The translations under genes were made by a program, and so were the position numbers. The notes beneath the pieces are model-generated. The model ran no database searches, was not told where the DNA came from, and saw nothing but the letters and a program-made list of their open reading frames with translations. A stretch of 64,000 bases of DNA, from NCBI RefSeq assembly GCF_000006445.2, contig NC_006045.2:310001-374000 (forward strand), given 5' to 3'. Positions 52,385 through 61,354 of the stretch are shown here, one piece after another. Within the stretch, counting starts at the first letter, position 1. Each line of letters starts with the position of its first letter. Source of the DNA: Debaryomyces hansenii CBS767 (taxonomy: Eukaryota > Ascomycota > Pichiomycetes > Serinales > Debaryomycetaceae).

Positions 52385-53635
52385 TCACTCTTTTGTAGTA
52401 TCATTATTATTTCCTCCAAATAGACCCACCTTGTCGAAATTGATCATCTTACCGTCTACTCTTTGTTTATTGGAGGTGACGATTGTATTGAAATCGGGGG
52501 TTTTCAAAAATGCTTTGCTCAAGTTATTGCTGTTTGAGTTCATGTTTGCACTTCCTGGTGATGGAGTGAAGAAATTGACGTAATCATTCATGTTGAATCC
52601 TGCAGGAGTCAACGTTAACCCAGAGGACGGCAAGCCCCCATTATTAACAGATAGATTGTTGAAAAGGTTTACGGATGGGGTCAACCTGCTCTGAGGGGTC
52701 TTTGCAGACGCGGTAATATGACGTTTTGGGGTGAGTGGTGGTGGTGGAACAATGAATGACGATGGGGCCTTATGTGATACGCTTGAGCTTGGTGCCGATG
52801 CAGGTGGATGAATATCGTGGTGGTGGCTAGCCAGATGGAAATCGGCCTTGGAACGTGGTGTATTGGAAAGATATGGTTTTGCTGGCGATGGTGACGATGC
52901 CAAATACATCAAGAGATCGGCACCTTCTTCGTCTTGGCCTTCTCCATTGGTGCTAGGCCTCGTCTGGGTAGGTGTGCGCAAAAGCACGTTTGGAGTGCCC
53001 ACACTCGAGCGTCTTTTCTGCAAAATCGGCGTCATTTGCTGTTTGGACGTCGTCAACGACGGTGATGGCTTCAACGTGGTCATATTCCTCGGTGGAGTCA
53101 GCGGCGTCTCATCCACCGCCTGCAAAATCATCTGTGGTTGACGTTCATCCTTATCATCACTATCTCTGGGTCCCTTCTTCTTCGTGGGCGAATCTGCAAG
53201 CTCGCTCGTCTCACTGGCCCTTCTCTTTAACGGCGACGACGACAAATACACCGCTGCCAGACTCTTCATCTGCGTAGGAGATTTTCCGTTCGGCGAGTAC
53301 AAGTGTGTCGGTGACGATGATAATATTCCTCCGTGTGGTGACGACTCAAAATTCTTATTATAATTTTTCAATGGACTCGATTTGGGCATCGCTCCCACCC
53401 GAACATTGGCTGGTGACAATGACTGTTTCGCCGCTATTGTCGCCTTCGAAAGCTTCTTTTTCAACTGCTTAGCAATTTTTTCCAATTCTTCCTTCTTTAG
53501 CGGAGTTTTAGGCTTCACCCCTGTACCAGCATTTGAATTCATCGAATTGTCGACATCTGCCGGTGAAGACGAATCGTTGGGTGACGAAGCTGCAAATGTA
53601 TTTCCCGTGTTATTATTTTCCCTAAGCATATGCAT
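52385..53635 (-). CDS. WHI5/NRM1-type G1/S transcriptional repressor
   Basis: The 416-aa disordered protein is rich in Ser-Pro and Thr-Pro sites (more than twenty), as expected for a cyclin-CDK target. A basic helix at about 50-72 (LEKIAKQLKKKLSKATIAAK) sits where the Whi5 family domain lies. Residues 238-254 (GADLLMYLASSPSPAKP) match the GTB motif that binds SBF/MBF in Whi5 and Nrm1. Whi5 holds SBF inactive until Start; Nrm1 shuts MBF off after G1. CUG-clade yeasts appear to have one member, so it may do both. An MBF-type ACGCGT lies 109 bases upstream, as in NRM1 feedback control. The start is the ATG at 53635; a second Met is at codon 3. Confidence 0.8.
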   Translation of the reverse strand: MHMLRENNNTGNTFAASSPNDSSSPADVDNSMNSNAGTGVKPKTPLKKEELEKIAKQLKKKLSKATIAAKQSLSPANVRVGAMPKSSPLKNYNKNFESSPHGGILSSSPTHLYSPNGKSPTQMKSLAAVYLSSSPLKRRASETSELADSPTKKKGPRDSDDKDERQPQMILQAVDETPLTPPRNMTTLKPSPSLTTSKQQMTPILQKRRSSVGTPNVLLRTPTQTRPSTNGEGQDEEGADLLMYLASSPSPAKPYLSNTPRSKADFHLASHHHDIHPPASAPSSSVSHKAPSSFIVPPPPLTPKRHITASAKTPQSRLTPSVNLFNNLSVNNGGLPSSGLTLTPAGFNMNDYVNFFTPSPGSANMNSNSNNLSKAFLKTPDFNTIVTSNKQRVDGKMINFDKVGLFGGNNNDTTKE

Positions 53636-54051
53636 ATCTCTTCCCTCAATCGTCTTTCAATATCTCTGCTTATTCTAACTATTTGCACTAGAATGAACCC
53701 TTTTTCTATACATAATACCCTTTCACGTCTTCTTCTCTTCCATACGCGTAGAGAAGGGATGGTACGGGACTGTATATAATGACCATTTATCCGTTTTGGG
53801 AAGTCTAAGTAAATCGACCGATTGAGCAATCTCTGCGGCTGGCAGTTGGCCATGGTCCCAAGTCAGGGCGATTGGGGTATGGATGCAAATATGATGTAAG
53901 GATGTTTGGCTGGGAGGGGTGGGGAATTATTTTCAGGCCGCTCTGTCTACACCTTCTTTGCTTATCTCTTGATGGCTTTCTAGTGGTGTACTAGGTGTAA
54001 AACAGACCAGATTCGCTACAAATATATATATAAGGATACTGAGTAGACGAG
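53636..54051. promoter_or_regulatory. Divergent promoter WHI5/NRM1-like / ALG11
   Basis: These 416 bases lie between divergent starts. The MCB element ACGCGT (53744-53749) is close to the repressor gene. A TATATATATAAG stretch lies near 54021, about 30 bases before ALG11. The middle is T/C-rich. Confidence 0.55.
53744..53749. promoter_or_regulatory. MCB element (ACGCGT)
   Basis: This is the exact MluI cell-cycle box bound by MBF, 109 bases upstream of the WHI5/NRM1-like start. Palindromic, so orientation is not informative. MBF control is inferred. Confidence 0.6.
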
Positions 54052-55902
54052 ATGGGATATTTGGTGGTCATTGGAGTTATAGCATGTGTTGCATACGGAA
54101 TATTGCAGGTGGTCTCGACGGTATTACCACGGTTGTTGTTGGTTCCATCGCAGAATTGGCAGGATAAAATAAAGAAGGAAATAGAACAGCCAATGGTGAG
54201 ATATTTGAAGGTTGGGAATAAGAGGTCGAGTTACAGGCGGCGGCTTGTGCTTGCAAGCAAGCAGCCGTCATTTTACACTAATTTTGTGAATAACAAGATC
54301 AAGGTGGCGCTGGTGGACCTGCAAAACGACGAGGGAGAGTTTCTAGCCGAGATGAAGAAGCGCGATGTCCGGGACCCTCAGCGGAAGATTATCTATGGGT
54401 TTTTCCATCCGTATGCCAACAACGGCGGTGGGGGCGAGAGGGTGTTATGGCAGGCGGTGCAGGCTACATTGGCGACTAGCGACCGGAATATTGTGGCCAT
54501 ATATACCACTAATTACGAAAGCGACCCCACGCTGATCTTGGATAAAGTGGAGGCCAAGTTCCAGATTTCTCGTTTGGACGAAGACCGTATTGTGTTTGTT
54601 TATTTGCGGAAATACGCCCGGTTGATCGATGGGGATTACTGGAAACGGTTCACGTTGATCGGGCAGCTATTTGGGTCCATGGTGTTGTCATGGGAGGCGA
54701 TGTTCGAATTATCTCCTGACGTGTGGATTGATACCATTGGGTTACCTGGAAGCTATTTGTTGGTGAGCTTGGTGTTGAAGATTCCAATCATGAGCTACGT
54801 GCATTACCCTATCATCCAGCCAGAAATGTTCAATAAGTTGAAATTCCAGGGCTTATCGCAAATACGGGTGCCCAAATTGAGTGAGATCAAGACCGATGTA
54901 TTTTCTATTGGGAAATTGATTTACTGGTCTGGCGTATTTTACTTCTATAAATATTTGGGGTCTTTGGTCAATATCACGTTGGCAAATGGCTCTTGGACAT
55001 TCAACCACATTTCCAACATCTGGACAATAAATAAGGATGAAGCAGGCTACGAGATGGACATTTTATATCCTCCGTGTGGAACTGAAACGCTAACGAAGAA
55101 CGTAGAAACATTGGGATCCAGAGAAAATAAATTACTATTTATCGCCCAATTCAGGCCTGAAAAGCGTCATTCGTTAATATTGCGTCAGTACTCAAAGTTT
55201 TTAGTCAATGCAACTAGCATAGGCACTCCATTAAAGAACATACCCACATTGGTTTTCCTTGGCTCCTGCCGTACTCCAGATGATACTAAAACGCTCCATG
55301 ACTTGAAACAAGAAGTTGACGATTTGGAACTAAATGGATATGTCGAATTTGTGGTAGACTGTTCTTACGAAGATATAATGGTATGGCTTTCAAAGGTGAA
55401 ATTTGGACTCAATGCGATGTGGAATGAACATTTTGGTATCGGAGTAGTCGAATATATGAGTCGTGGCGTTATTCCATTATGTCACGCCTCTGCGGGACCA
55501 TTATTAGATATAGTAACTAACTGGGACAATGAACCAACATCTGTTTCGTGGTACAACAATACAGGATTTTTCTTCAAAGACAAGTCTGATCCCGACTTCG
55601 ATTTGAGCTTGCAATCAGATACCGCACTGGAATTCCTACAATTTTCCAGCCGCGATAACAAGGACTCTACCAGCACATACCCAACACTTGCGAGGTTACT
55701 TGACGAGTTATTCATAACAAACCCGGACTTGATTTCAGAAACTAGGTTGCAATCAATGAGAGAGAATGGCGTAAAATCGGTTTTAGAGAAATTTTCTAAC
55801 GGTGTTTTTACCTTAAAGTGGATGCAATACTCTAATCAGTTAGGTGATTTAGAAAAGTCATATCGAGAGGAAAGAAGAAGTGGTATTGAAAAAGTGTATT
55901 AA
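54052..55902 (+). CDS. ALG11: GDP-Man:Man3GlcNAc2-PP-dolichol alpha-1,2-mannosyltransferase
   Basis: The 616-aa ER membrane protein has an N-terminal helix (LVVIGVIACVAYGILQVVST). The GT4 N-domain has GFFHPYANNGGGGERVLWQAV near residue 118 and the Alg11 block SYVHYPIIQPEM near 243. The C-domain holds IAQFRPEKRHSLIL and the E-x7-E motif EHFGIGVVE (Glu459, Glu467). Alg11 adds the fourth and fifth mannoses to the lipid-linked oligosaccharide on the cytosolic face of the ER. It is slightly longer than yeast Alg11 (548 aa), mainly through an N-terminal basic loop at about 55-80. The gene is followed in the same orientation by SEC27. Confidence 0.95.
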   Translation: MGYLVVIGVIACVAYGILQVVSTVLPRLLLVPSQNWQDKIKKEIEQPMVRYLKVGNKRSSYRRRLVLASKQPSFYTNFVNNKIKVALVDLQNDEGEFLAEMKKRDVRDPQRKIIYGFFHPYANNGGGGERVLWQAVQATLATSDRNIVAIYTTNYESDPTLILDKVEAKFQISRLDEDRIVFVYLRKYARLIDGDYWKRFTLIGQLFGSMVLSWEAMFELSPDVWIDTIGLPGSYLLVSLVLKIPIMSYVHYPIIQPEMFNKLKFQGLSQIRVPKLSEIKTDVFSIGKLIYWSGVFYFYKYLGSLVNITLANGSWTFNHISNIWTINKDEAGYEMDILYPPCGTETLTKNVETLGSRENKLLFIAQFRPEKRHSLILRQYSKFLVNATSIGTPLKNIPTLVFLGSCRTPDDTKTLHDLKQEVDDLELNGYVEFVVDCSYEDIMVWLSKVKFGLNAMWNEHFGIGVVEYMSRGVIPLCHASAGPLLDIVTNWDNEPTSVSWYNNTGFFFKDKSDPDFDLSLQSDTALEFLQFSSRDNKDSTSTYPTLARLLDELFITNPDLISETRLQSMRENGVKSVLEKFSNGVFTLKWMQYSNQLGDLEKSYREERRSGIEKVY

Positions 55903-56131
55903 CTTCATCAAAAGCTCTATAGGTATAGGTTAAATAGTTTATCATTATTATACAAATAATGAAAGTAGTGCGATAACCAAAATATAACTTTTGATCTCGT
56001 CAGCGTGTTCACTTTATACAACAACGGCTACCTAAACAAACATTAATCTAATAAATCTAATTCTCTAGAGTTGGAATTGCTCTATATTAAATATAAATTT
56101 GTGAAATACTAGTCCAATCCAGGCCGTGAGA

Positions 56132-58900
56132 ATGAAATTGGACGTTGTAAAACAATTTTCTACTCGTTCCGATAGAGTCAAAGGAATAGATTTCCATCCT
56201 TCAGAGCCATGGATTTTAACTACCTTATATAATGGTAAAATTGAAATTTGGTCATATGCAACACATTCATTGGTTAAATCTATTCAAGTGACCGAGCTTC
56301 CTGTCCGTACTGGTAAGTTCGTGGCACGTAAGAATTGGATTATTGTTGGATCTGATGATTTCCAAATAAGGGTGTACAATTACAACACTGGTGAAAAAGT
56401 GACACAATTCGAAGCACATCCAGACTACATCAGAAGCATCTCTGTGCATCCATCTAAGCCATACGTTTTGACATCTTCGGATGATTTAACTATCAAATTA
56501 TGGAATTGGGAGAATTCATGGAAATTAGAACAAATTTTCGAAGGCCACCAACATTATGTCATGAGTGTTAACTTCAATCCTAAGGATCCTAATACCTTTG
56601 CGTCGGCATGTTTGGATAGAACCGTTAAAATTTGGTCGTTAGGTTCGCCTCAGCCAAATTTCACCTTAATGGCTCATGAATCAAAGGGTGTAAATTATGT
56701 CGATTACTATCCTCAAGCCGATAAGCCATACTTAATAACTACATCTGATGACAAAACGATTAAGATTTGGGACTATCAAACCAAATCTTGTGTTGCTACT
56801 TTAGAGGGACATTTATCAAACGTTTCGTTTGCTATTTTCCACCCTGAATTACCATTGATTGTTTCTGGTTCGGAAGATGGTACTGTTAAGTTTTGGAATT
56901 CAAATACTTTCAAGTTAGAGAAATCGATTAACTATGGCTTAGAAAGAGTATGGTGTATTGGTATCTTATCAAAGTCTAATGTTATAGCTGTAGGTTGTGA
57001 CTCAGGTTATGTCATTATAAAGTTGGGTAATGAAGAACCATTATTTTCTATGGACTCTAATAACAAATTGATATATGCAAAGAACTCAGAAATATACCAA
57101 TCAATTATTAAACCAAATTCAACAGAAGGCTTGAAGGATGGTGAATCATTGCCGTTACAACAAAGAGAATTAGGGTCTATTGAAATTTATCCTCAATCCT
57201 TAACTCATTCACCAAATGGGAGATATGCTACTGTGTGTGGTGATGGTGAATATATCATCTATACTGCTTTAGCGTGGAGATCCAAAACATACGGTAAAGC
57301 ATTAGACTTTTCCTGGAACTCTCATGACTTGTCAAATGCCTGTACATTTGCTATCAGAGAATCACAATTATCTGTTAAAATTTTTAAGAATTTTGATGAA
57401 CATTTACAAATTGATTTGATCTATCAAGCTGATAAAATTTTTGCCGGTGCTTTATTAGGTATCAAGCTGGAAGGCTGTATATCATTCTACGATTGGGAAC
57501 ATGGTAAATTAGTTAGAAGGGTTGACTTAGATGATGATATTCAGGAAGTTGTCTGGTCTGATAACGGTGAACTTTTTGCGATTGTCACTTCGTCAAATGT
57601 TGGCGAGAACAAGGCCGCAATTGGTTCCAAAACTGGTGATGAAACATATTTCTTAAGTTATGATCATGCTCTATTTGAAGAGGCTTTAAGTAACGATGAA
57701 CTTGATCCAGAAGAAGGTGTAGAATCAGCCTTTAATGTGTTATACACATTACCAACATCTGAGTCTATCTTATCGGGTAAGTTTATTGGTGATGTTTTTG
57801 TATATACTACAGCTACAAGTAACAGATTGAATTATTTTGTTGGTGGTGAAGTGATTAACTTAGGTCACTTTGATCATAAGTATTATATTGTTGGATATAG
57901 AGCTAATCAAGAAGGAAAATTATATTTGATTGATAAGTCATTCAATGTTGTTTCTTGGTTTGTAAATTCTGATGTCTTAGAACTTCAAACTTTGGTAATG
58001 CGTGGTGACTTAGAACAATTCGCAACAGAAAATGTTTTAGATGAAGAATCGGGTGAGAATGTACCAGACTTGTCTAGTATTAGCAAAGAAAACTTGTCGG
58101 ACGAATATTCAAATATTTTATCTGGCTTCAGCAAAACTGAATTAAATCAATTGTCAAGATTCTTTGAAAAATTAGGGTACTTAGCATTGTCATATTCCTT
58201 ATCACAAGATTTTGATTCTAAATTCCAAATATCGCTTTCCACCAATAATTTACTGCAAGCTTATGAGTTATTATCAACGTACCAGAAGGAAAATCCATCT
58301 ACAAGCTTGGCCAATGCATCCAAATGGAAGAAATTGGGTGATTCAGCATTATCTAAATGGCAAATAAAGTTAGCCCAGGACTGTTTTTGGCTAGCTAAGG
58401 ACCATGCTTCCTTGTTATTATTATTATCTTCTTCTAATAATCAAAAAGAATTAGTCAAATTGGCGGAAGAATGTGAAACAATGGGTAAATATAATATAGC
58501 TTTGCAAACATGGTGGATAACTGGAAACAAAGAAAAGTGCTTAGAATTATTAATAAAGAGTGAAAGATTAACAGAGGCTACATTCTTTGGAGTAAATTAT
58601 TCTGCCGATAAAGAGAAGGTCAACGAATCGATTAAATTATGGAAGCAAAAGTTAGAATTTAAGAATAAGACGAAAGTAAGTGAAAGGCTAATTGACAATT
58701 TTGAAGGGTTGAGCGTTACTGAGACCACTGCACCTGCACCTGCGCCTGAGCCGGTTGACAGCCTAATTGATCTCGAAGATACTGGTGATAAGAACGAAGA
58801 AGTTGACGCTATTGTTGATACTTCGGAAAAGGAAGTTGAAGAAGAAGCTACTGCTGATGACGTCGAAACTAACGACGAAGAAGTTGAAGAGGATGCTTAA
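56132..58900 (+). CDS. SEC27: Coatomer beta-prime subunit
   Basis: The 922-aa protein starts at the ATG at 56132 (MKLDVVKQFSTRSDRVKGID); the two codons before it open on GTG. The N-terminal seven-blade WD propeller has clear repeats (TIKLWNWEN, TVKIWSLGS, TIKIWDYQT, TVKFWNSNT). It is followed by a second propeller with DGEYIIYTALAWRSK and ISFYDWEHGKLVRRVD, an alpha-solenoid, and an acidic tail starting APAPAPEPVDSLIDLED. Beta-prime binds alpha-COP and dilysine cargo in COPI vesicles (Golgi to ER). Length agrees with yeast Sec27 (889 aa). The CTG codon at 57467 lies at a position that is Ser in yeast as I recall. Confidence 0.96.
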   Translation: MKLDVVKQFSTRSDRVKGIDFHPSEPWILTTLYNGKIEIWSYATHSLVKSIQVTELPVRTGKFVARKNWIIVGSDDFQIRVYNYNTGEKVTQFEAHPDYIRSISVHPSKPYVLTSSDDLTIKLWNWENSWKLEQIFEGHQHYVMSVNFNPKDPNTFASACLDRTVKIWSLGSPQPNFTLMAHESKGVNYVDYYPQADKPYLITTSDDKTIKIWDYQTKSCVATLEGHLSNVSFAIFHPELPLIVSGSEDGTVKFWNSNTFKLEKSINYGLERVWCIGILSKSNVIAVGCDSGYVIIKLGNEEPLFSMDSNNKLIYAKNSEIYQSIIKPNSTEGLKDGESLPLQQRELGSIEIYPQSLTHSPNGRYATVCGDGEYIIYTALAWRSKTYGKALDFSWNSHDLSNACTFAIRESQLSVKIFKNFDEHLQIDLIYQADKIFAGALLGIKLEGCISFYDWEHGKLVRRVDLDDDIQEVVWSDNGELFAIVTSSNVGENKAAIGSKTGDETYFLSYDHALFEEALSNDELDPEEGVESAFNVLYTLPTSESILSGKFIGDVFVYTTATSNRLNYFVGGEVINLGHFDHKYYIVGYRANQEGKLYLIDKSFNVVSWFVNSDVLELQTLVMRGDLEQFATENVLDEESGENVPDLSSISKENLSDEYSNILSGFSKTELNQLSRFFEKLGYLALSYSLSQDFDSKFQISLSTNNLLQAYELLSTYQKENPSTSLANASKWKKLGDSALSKWQIKLAQDCFWLAKDHASLLLLLSSSNNQKELVKLAEECETMGKYNIALQTWWITGNKEKCLELLIKSERLTEATFFGVNYSADKEKVNESIKLWKQKLEFKNKTKVSERLIDNFEGLSVTETTAPAPAPEPVDSLIDLEDTGDKNEEVDAIVDTSEKEVEEEATADDVETNDEEVEEDA

Positions 58901-59080
58901 TTCCAATCACCCGCTCTAAAATTTTTGTTCCATAGTTTTTTATAAATATTTGATTCAACATAAATCTTGCTGTAAGACATTAGATATTATTTCTATATGA
59001 TTACTAGTTATTAGATAACTTGTATTGAAGCTAATGTAATATACTTGTTATACGTATCTATTTAATCTACAATATATTCC

Positions 59081-60241
59081 TTAAATCATAAATACCTGCT
59101 TTTTATCACACACATCATCAATTTTATCTAAACAGACATAGAACTTATCTTGTGGTACATAATTTTGTTCGTCAAATAAGCTACTTCTATTCCATATGTA
59201 GACATGACTAAAAACCTTGTCAAGCCTACTATGCAAAAGAGCAATTTCCGCGTCATCGGGATCAACCTTTGCAAGTCTTAGTACTAGGGTCCCACCTTTC
59301 TTTAACACATCACAGGCTAAAATTAATGCCGCATCAGCTGAGTCTATCGCAGCCTTCGCTTCATCCGTTATGGTCCTGCTTAGTATTGGATTGGCCGCCG
59401 TTCGCAAATAAGGCTTCGAATTCGTGTTATTAAAAAAACCTTTTTCTTGCATGAATGGGGCAGACAAATCGGAAAGAATCAAATCAGGTTTGTAATCGAC
59501 TTCCTTTTCCTTATCGTTCTTTGTGACAGTCAATTTATCAAACTCTTCCGATAAGTCACTTACCTGTTGTTCAATGAATGATTCACTTTGCTCTTTGAAA
59601 TAATACGATTGTTGAAACTCATCCATTCCCTCGTCATTCATATTCTTCGCCTCAACTGCGTTCCTCAACGCAATATCTTTAAAATGCATCGATATAAGAT
59701 CATGGGCCGACTTAGAGAAGATATTTCCTTGCATGGAGGAAACACCTAGTGGCGGGGTACCAAATAGGATATCAAACCCTAGTATATGGCACTTCTCGTG
59801 AAATTTATCCTCGTCAATCCCATGTACCTGACATAGTCTATAACGGGCAAATTCACTCCAGTTTCCCGGTACAAACCCCAAATCTAGCACTTTCGTTACA
59901 CCTGCATTGAAAATCCCAAACTCGTTATCAGCATCCTGAAGCTTGCTCCGATTGCGTATATTCACCCGATCAATGCGCTCCTGTCTCGACGGCTTGGTTT
60001 TCGAATTGGGACCGACTACCTTCGCCTTCCATTGTTCGTGTTCCAACTTAACGTTCCTGGCAAGTGGCTTGATTCCACTCCCACTAATCCGCCGCACTCC
60101 CACAAAAAGCTTCCTATTCAATATCCCTGGTGAGTAGGTACCCAAAAGCAGCAATTTTGGTACCAACATCATCCTACCACTACTCATGGCTAACATAAAC
60201 GTGTAATCAATGATTTTATTTAGCAAATACACCAAATCCAT
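59081..60241 (-). CDS. Mitochondrial FtsJ-type rRNA 2'-O-methyltransferase, MRM2-like
   Basis: The 386-aa protein starts at the ATG at 60241; upstream codons open on TTG. The N-terminus is Leu/Arg-rich, consistent with mitochondrial import. The SAM motif is VLDLGFVPGNWSEFAR (about 118-133), then FDILFGTPPLGVSSMQGNIF and PDLILSDLSAPF (Asp258) with GFF and SKPYL. The block AALILACDVLKKGGTLVLRL ends the core. The blocks and order match Mrm2, which methylates a U of the mitochondrial large rRNA. Two oddities: an acidic insertion of about 60 residues (190-250), and Arg322 where FtsJ enzymes keep the third catalytic Lys. The start region may be shorter in reality. Confidence 0.78.
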   Translation of the reverse strand: MDLVYLLNKIIDYTFMLAMSSGRMMLVPKLLLLGTYSPGILNRKLFVGVRRISGSGIKPLARNVKLEHEQWKAKVVGPNSKTKPSRQERIDRVNIRNRSKLQDADNEFGIFNAGVTKVLDLGFVPGNWSEFARYRLCQVHGIDEDKFHEKCHILGFDILFGTPPLGVSSMQGNIFSKSAHDLISMHFKDIALRNAVEAKNMNDEGMDEFQQSYYFKEQSESFIEQQVSDLSEEFDKLTVTKNDKEKEVDYKPDLILSDLSAPFMQEKGFFNNTNSKPYLRTAANPILSRTITDEAKAAIDSADAALILACDVLKKGGTLVLRLAKVDPDDAEIALLHSRLDKVFSHVYIWNRSSLFDEQNYVPQDKFYVCLDKIDDVCDKKQVFMI

Positions 60242-60528
60242 ATTGCGACATTTCAACTAGAATGTCGTAACTATAACGCGACATCTGATTATATGTCTGG
60301 CCCTACAATGTCAACTCAACCACGTGCTATAGAATACAGCAGTCACTATCCAAAGCCGAGATGGCCCGAGCTTTTGTGTAATCAAATTTTTTCACAATTA
60401 GTACCCAGTACGATGGTATATTTTGTTCGTACATCCTCTTCCATAGTCTTGCGATTTTTAAAACTTTATCCTCGTCGAATCAGTTATATTTACCAATACC
60501 TTTTGGGAGACGAATAATTTAGTTGATA
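60242..60528. promoter_or_regulatory. Divergent promoter MRM2-like / RPL1 with a CACGTG site
   Basis: These 287 bases hold both promoters. CCACGTGC, with a Cbf1-type core CACGTG at 60321-60326, lies about 200 bases upstream of RPL1. CUG-clade ribosomal protein genes are known to use Cbf1 with Tbf1; no TTAGGG is seen here. Confidence 0.5.
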
Positions 60529-61182
60529 ATGTCTAAGATTTCATCTGCTTCTGTTCGTGAACACGTTCAAAAATTGTTGGAATTCTCCAACGAAACTAAG
60601 AAGAGAAACTTCTTAGAAACCGTTGAATTACAAGTTGGTTTAAAGAACTACGATCCTCAAAGAGATAAGCGTTTCTCTGGTACTTTGAAATTACCTCAAG
60701 TTCCAAGACCAAACATGACCATCTGTATTTTTGGTGATGCTTTTGATGTCGACAGAGCTAAGTCTTGTGGTGTTGATGCTATGTCCGTCGATGACTTGAA
60801 GAAATTGAACAAGAACAAGAAGTTAATTAAGAAGTTGACTAAGAAGTACAACTCCTTCATTGCTTCCGAAGTCTTGATTAAGCAAGTTCCAAGATTGTTA
60901 GGTCCTCAATTATCTAAGGCTGGTAAGTTCCCAACTCCAGTTTCCCACAACGATGATTTGTACTCTAAGGTCACTGATGTCAAGTCCACCATCAAGTTCC
61001 AATTGAAGAAGGTTTTATGTTTAGCCGTCGCTATTGGTAACGTCGAAATGGAACAAGATATCTTAGTTAACCAAATTATGATGTCAGCTAACTTCTTAGT
61101 TTCTTTATTAAAGAAGAACTGGCAAAATGTTGGTTCCTTAGTTATCAAGTCTACTATGGGTCCATCTTTCAGAATTTACTAA
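60529..61182 (+). CDS. RPL1: 60S ribosomal protein uL1 (L1/L10a)
   Basis: The 217-aa protein starts at the ATG at 60529 ([14 protein letters not shown]), the same length as yeast Rpl1. Conserved runs include [39 protein letters not shown] and [20 protein letters not shown]. It forms the L1 stalk that guides deacylated tRNA out of the E site. Codon choice is strongly biased (AAG, GGT, TTG/TTA, GTC), as for very highly expressed genes. No intron is present. It converges on LSG1, with 172 bases between the stops. Confidence 0.98.
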   Translation: MSKISSASVREHVQKLLEFSNETKKRNFLETVELQVGLKNYDPQRDKRFSGTLKLPQVPRPNMTICIFGDAFDVDRAKSCGVDAMSVDDLKKLNKNKKLIKKLTKKYNSFIASEVLIKQVPRLLGPQLSKAGKFPTPVSHNDDLYSKVTDVKSTIKFQLKKVLCLAVAIGNVEMEQDILVNQIMMSANFLVSLLKKNWQNVGSLVIKSTMGPSFRIY

Positions 61183-61354
61183 GCGATTTAGTTTGTTTAG
61201 AGTTCACAAACAAAATTAGTTATGTTTTATGTAAATAATAGAATATTTAATTGATTTAATTATTAATGTAGAGGTTGATGAAGCCTTATGAAACCGACTA
61301 TACGATTACAAATGTAGATATCATGAAAACTGTGCATTAATTGAATAATATATA

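Noticed and set aside
60293..60517. 74-codon frame upstream of RPL1
   Set aside because: Lies in the RPL1 promoter and shows no conserved protein features.
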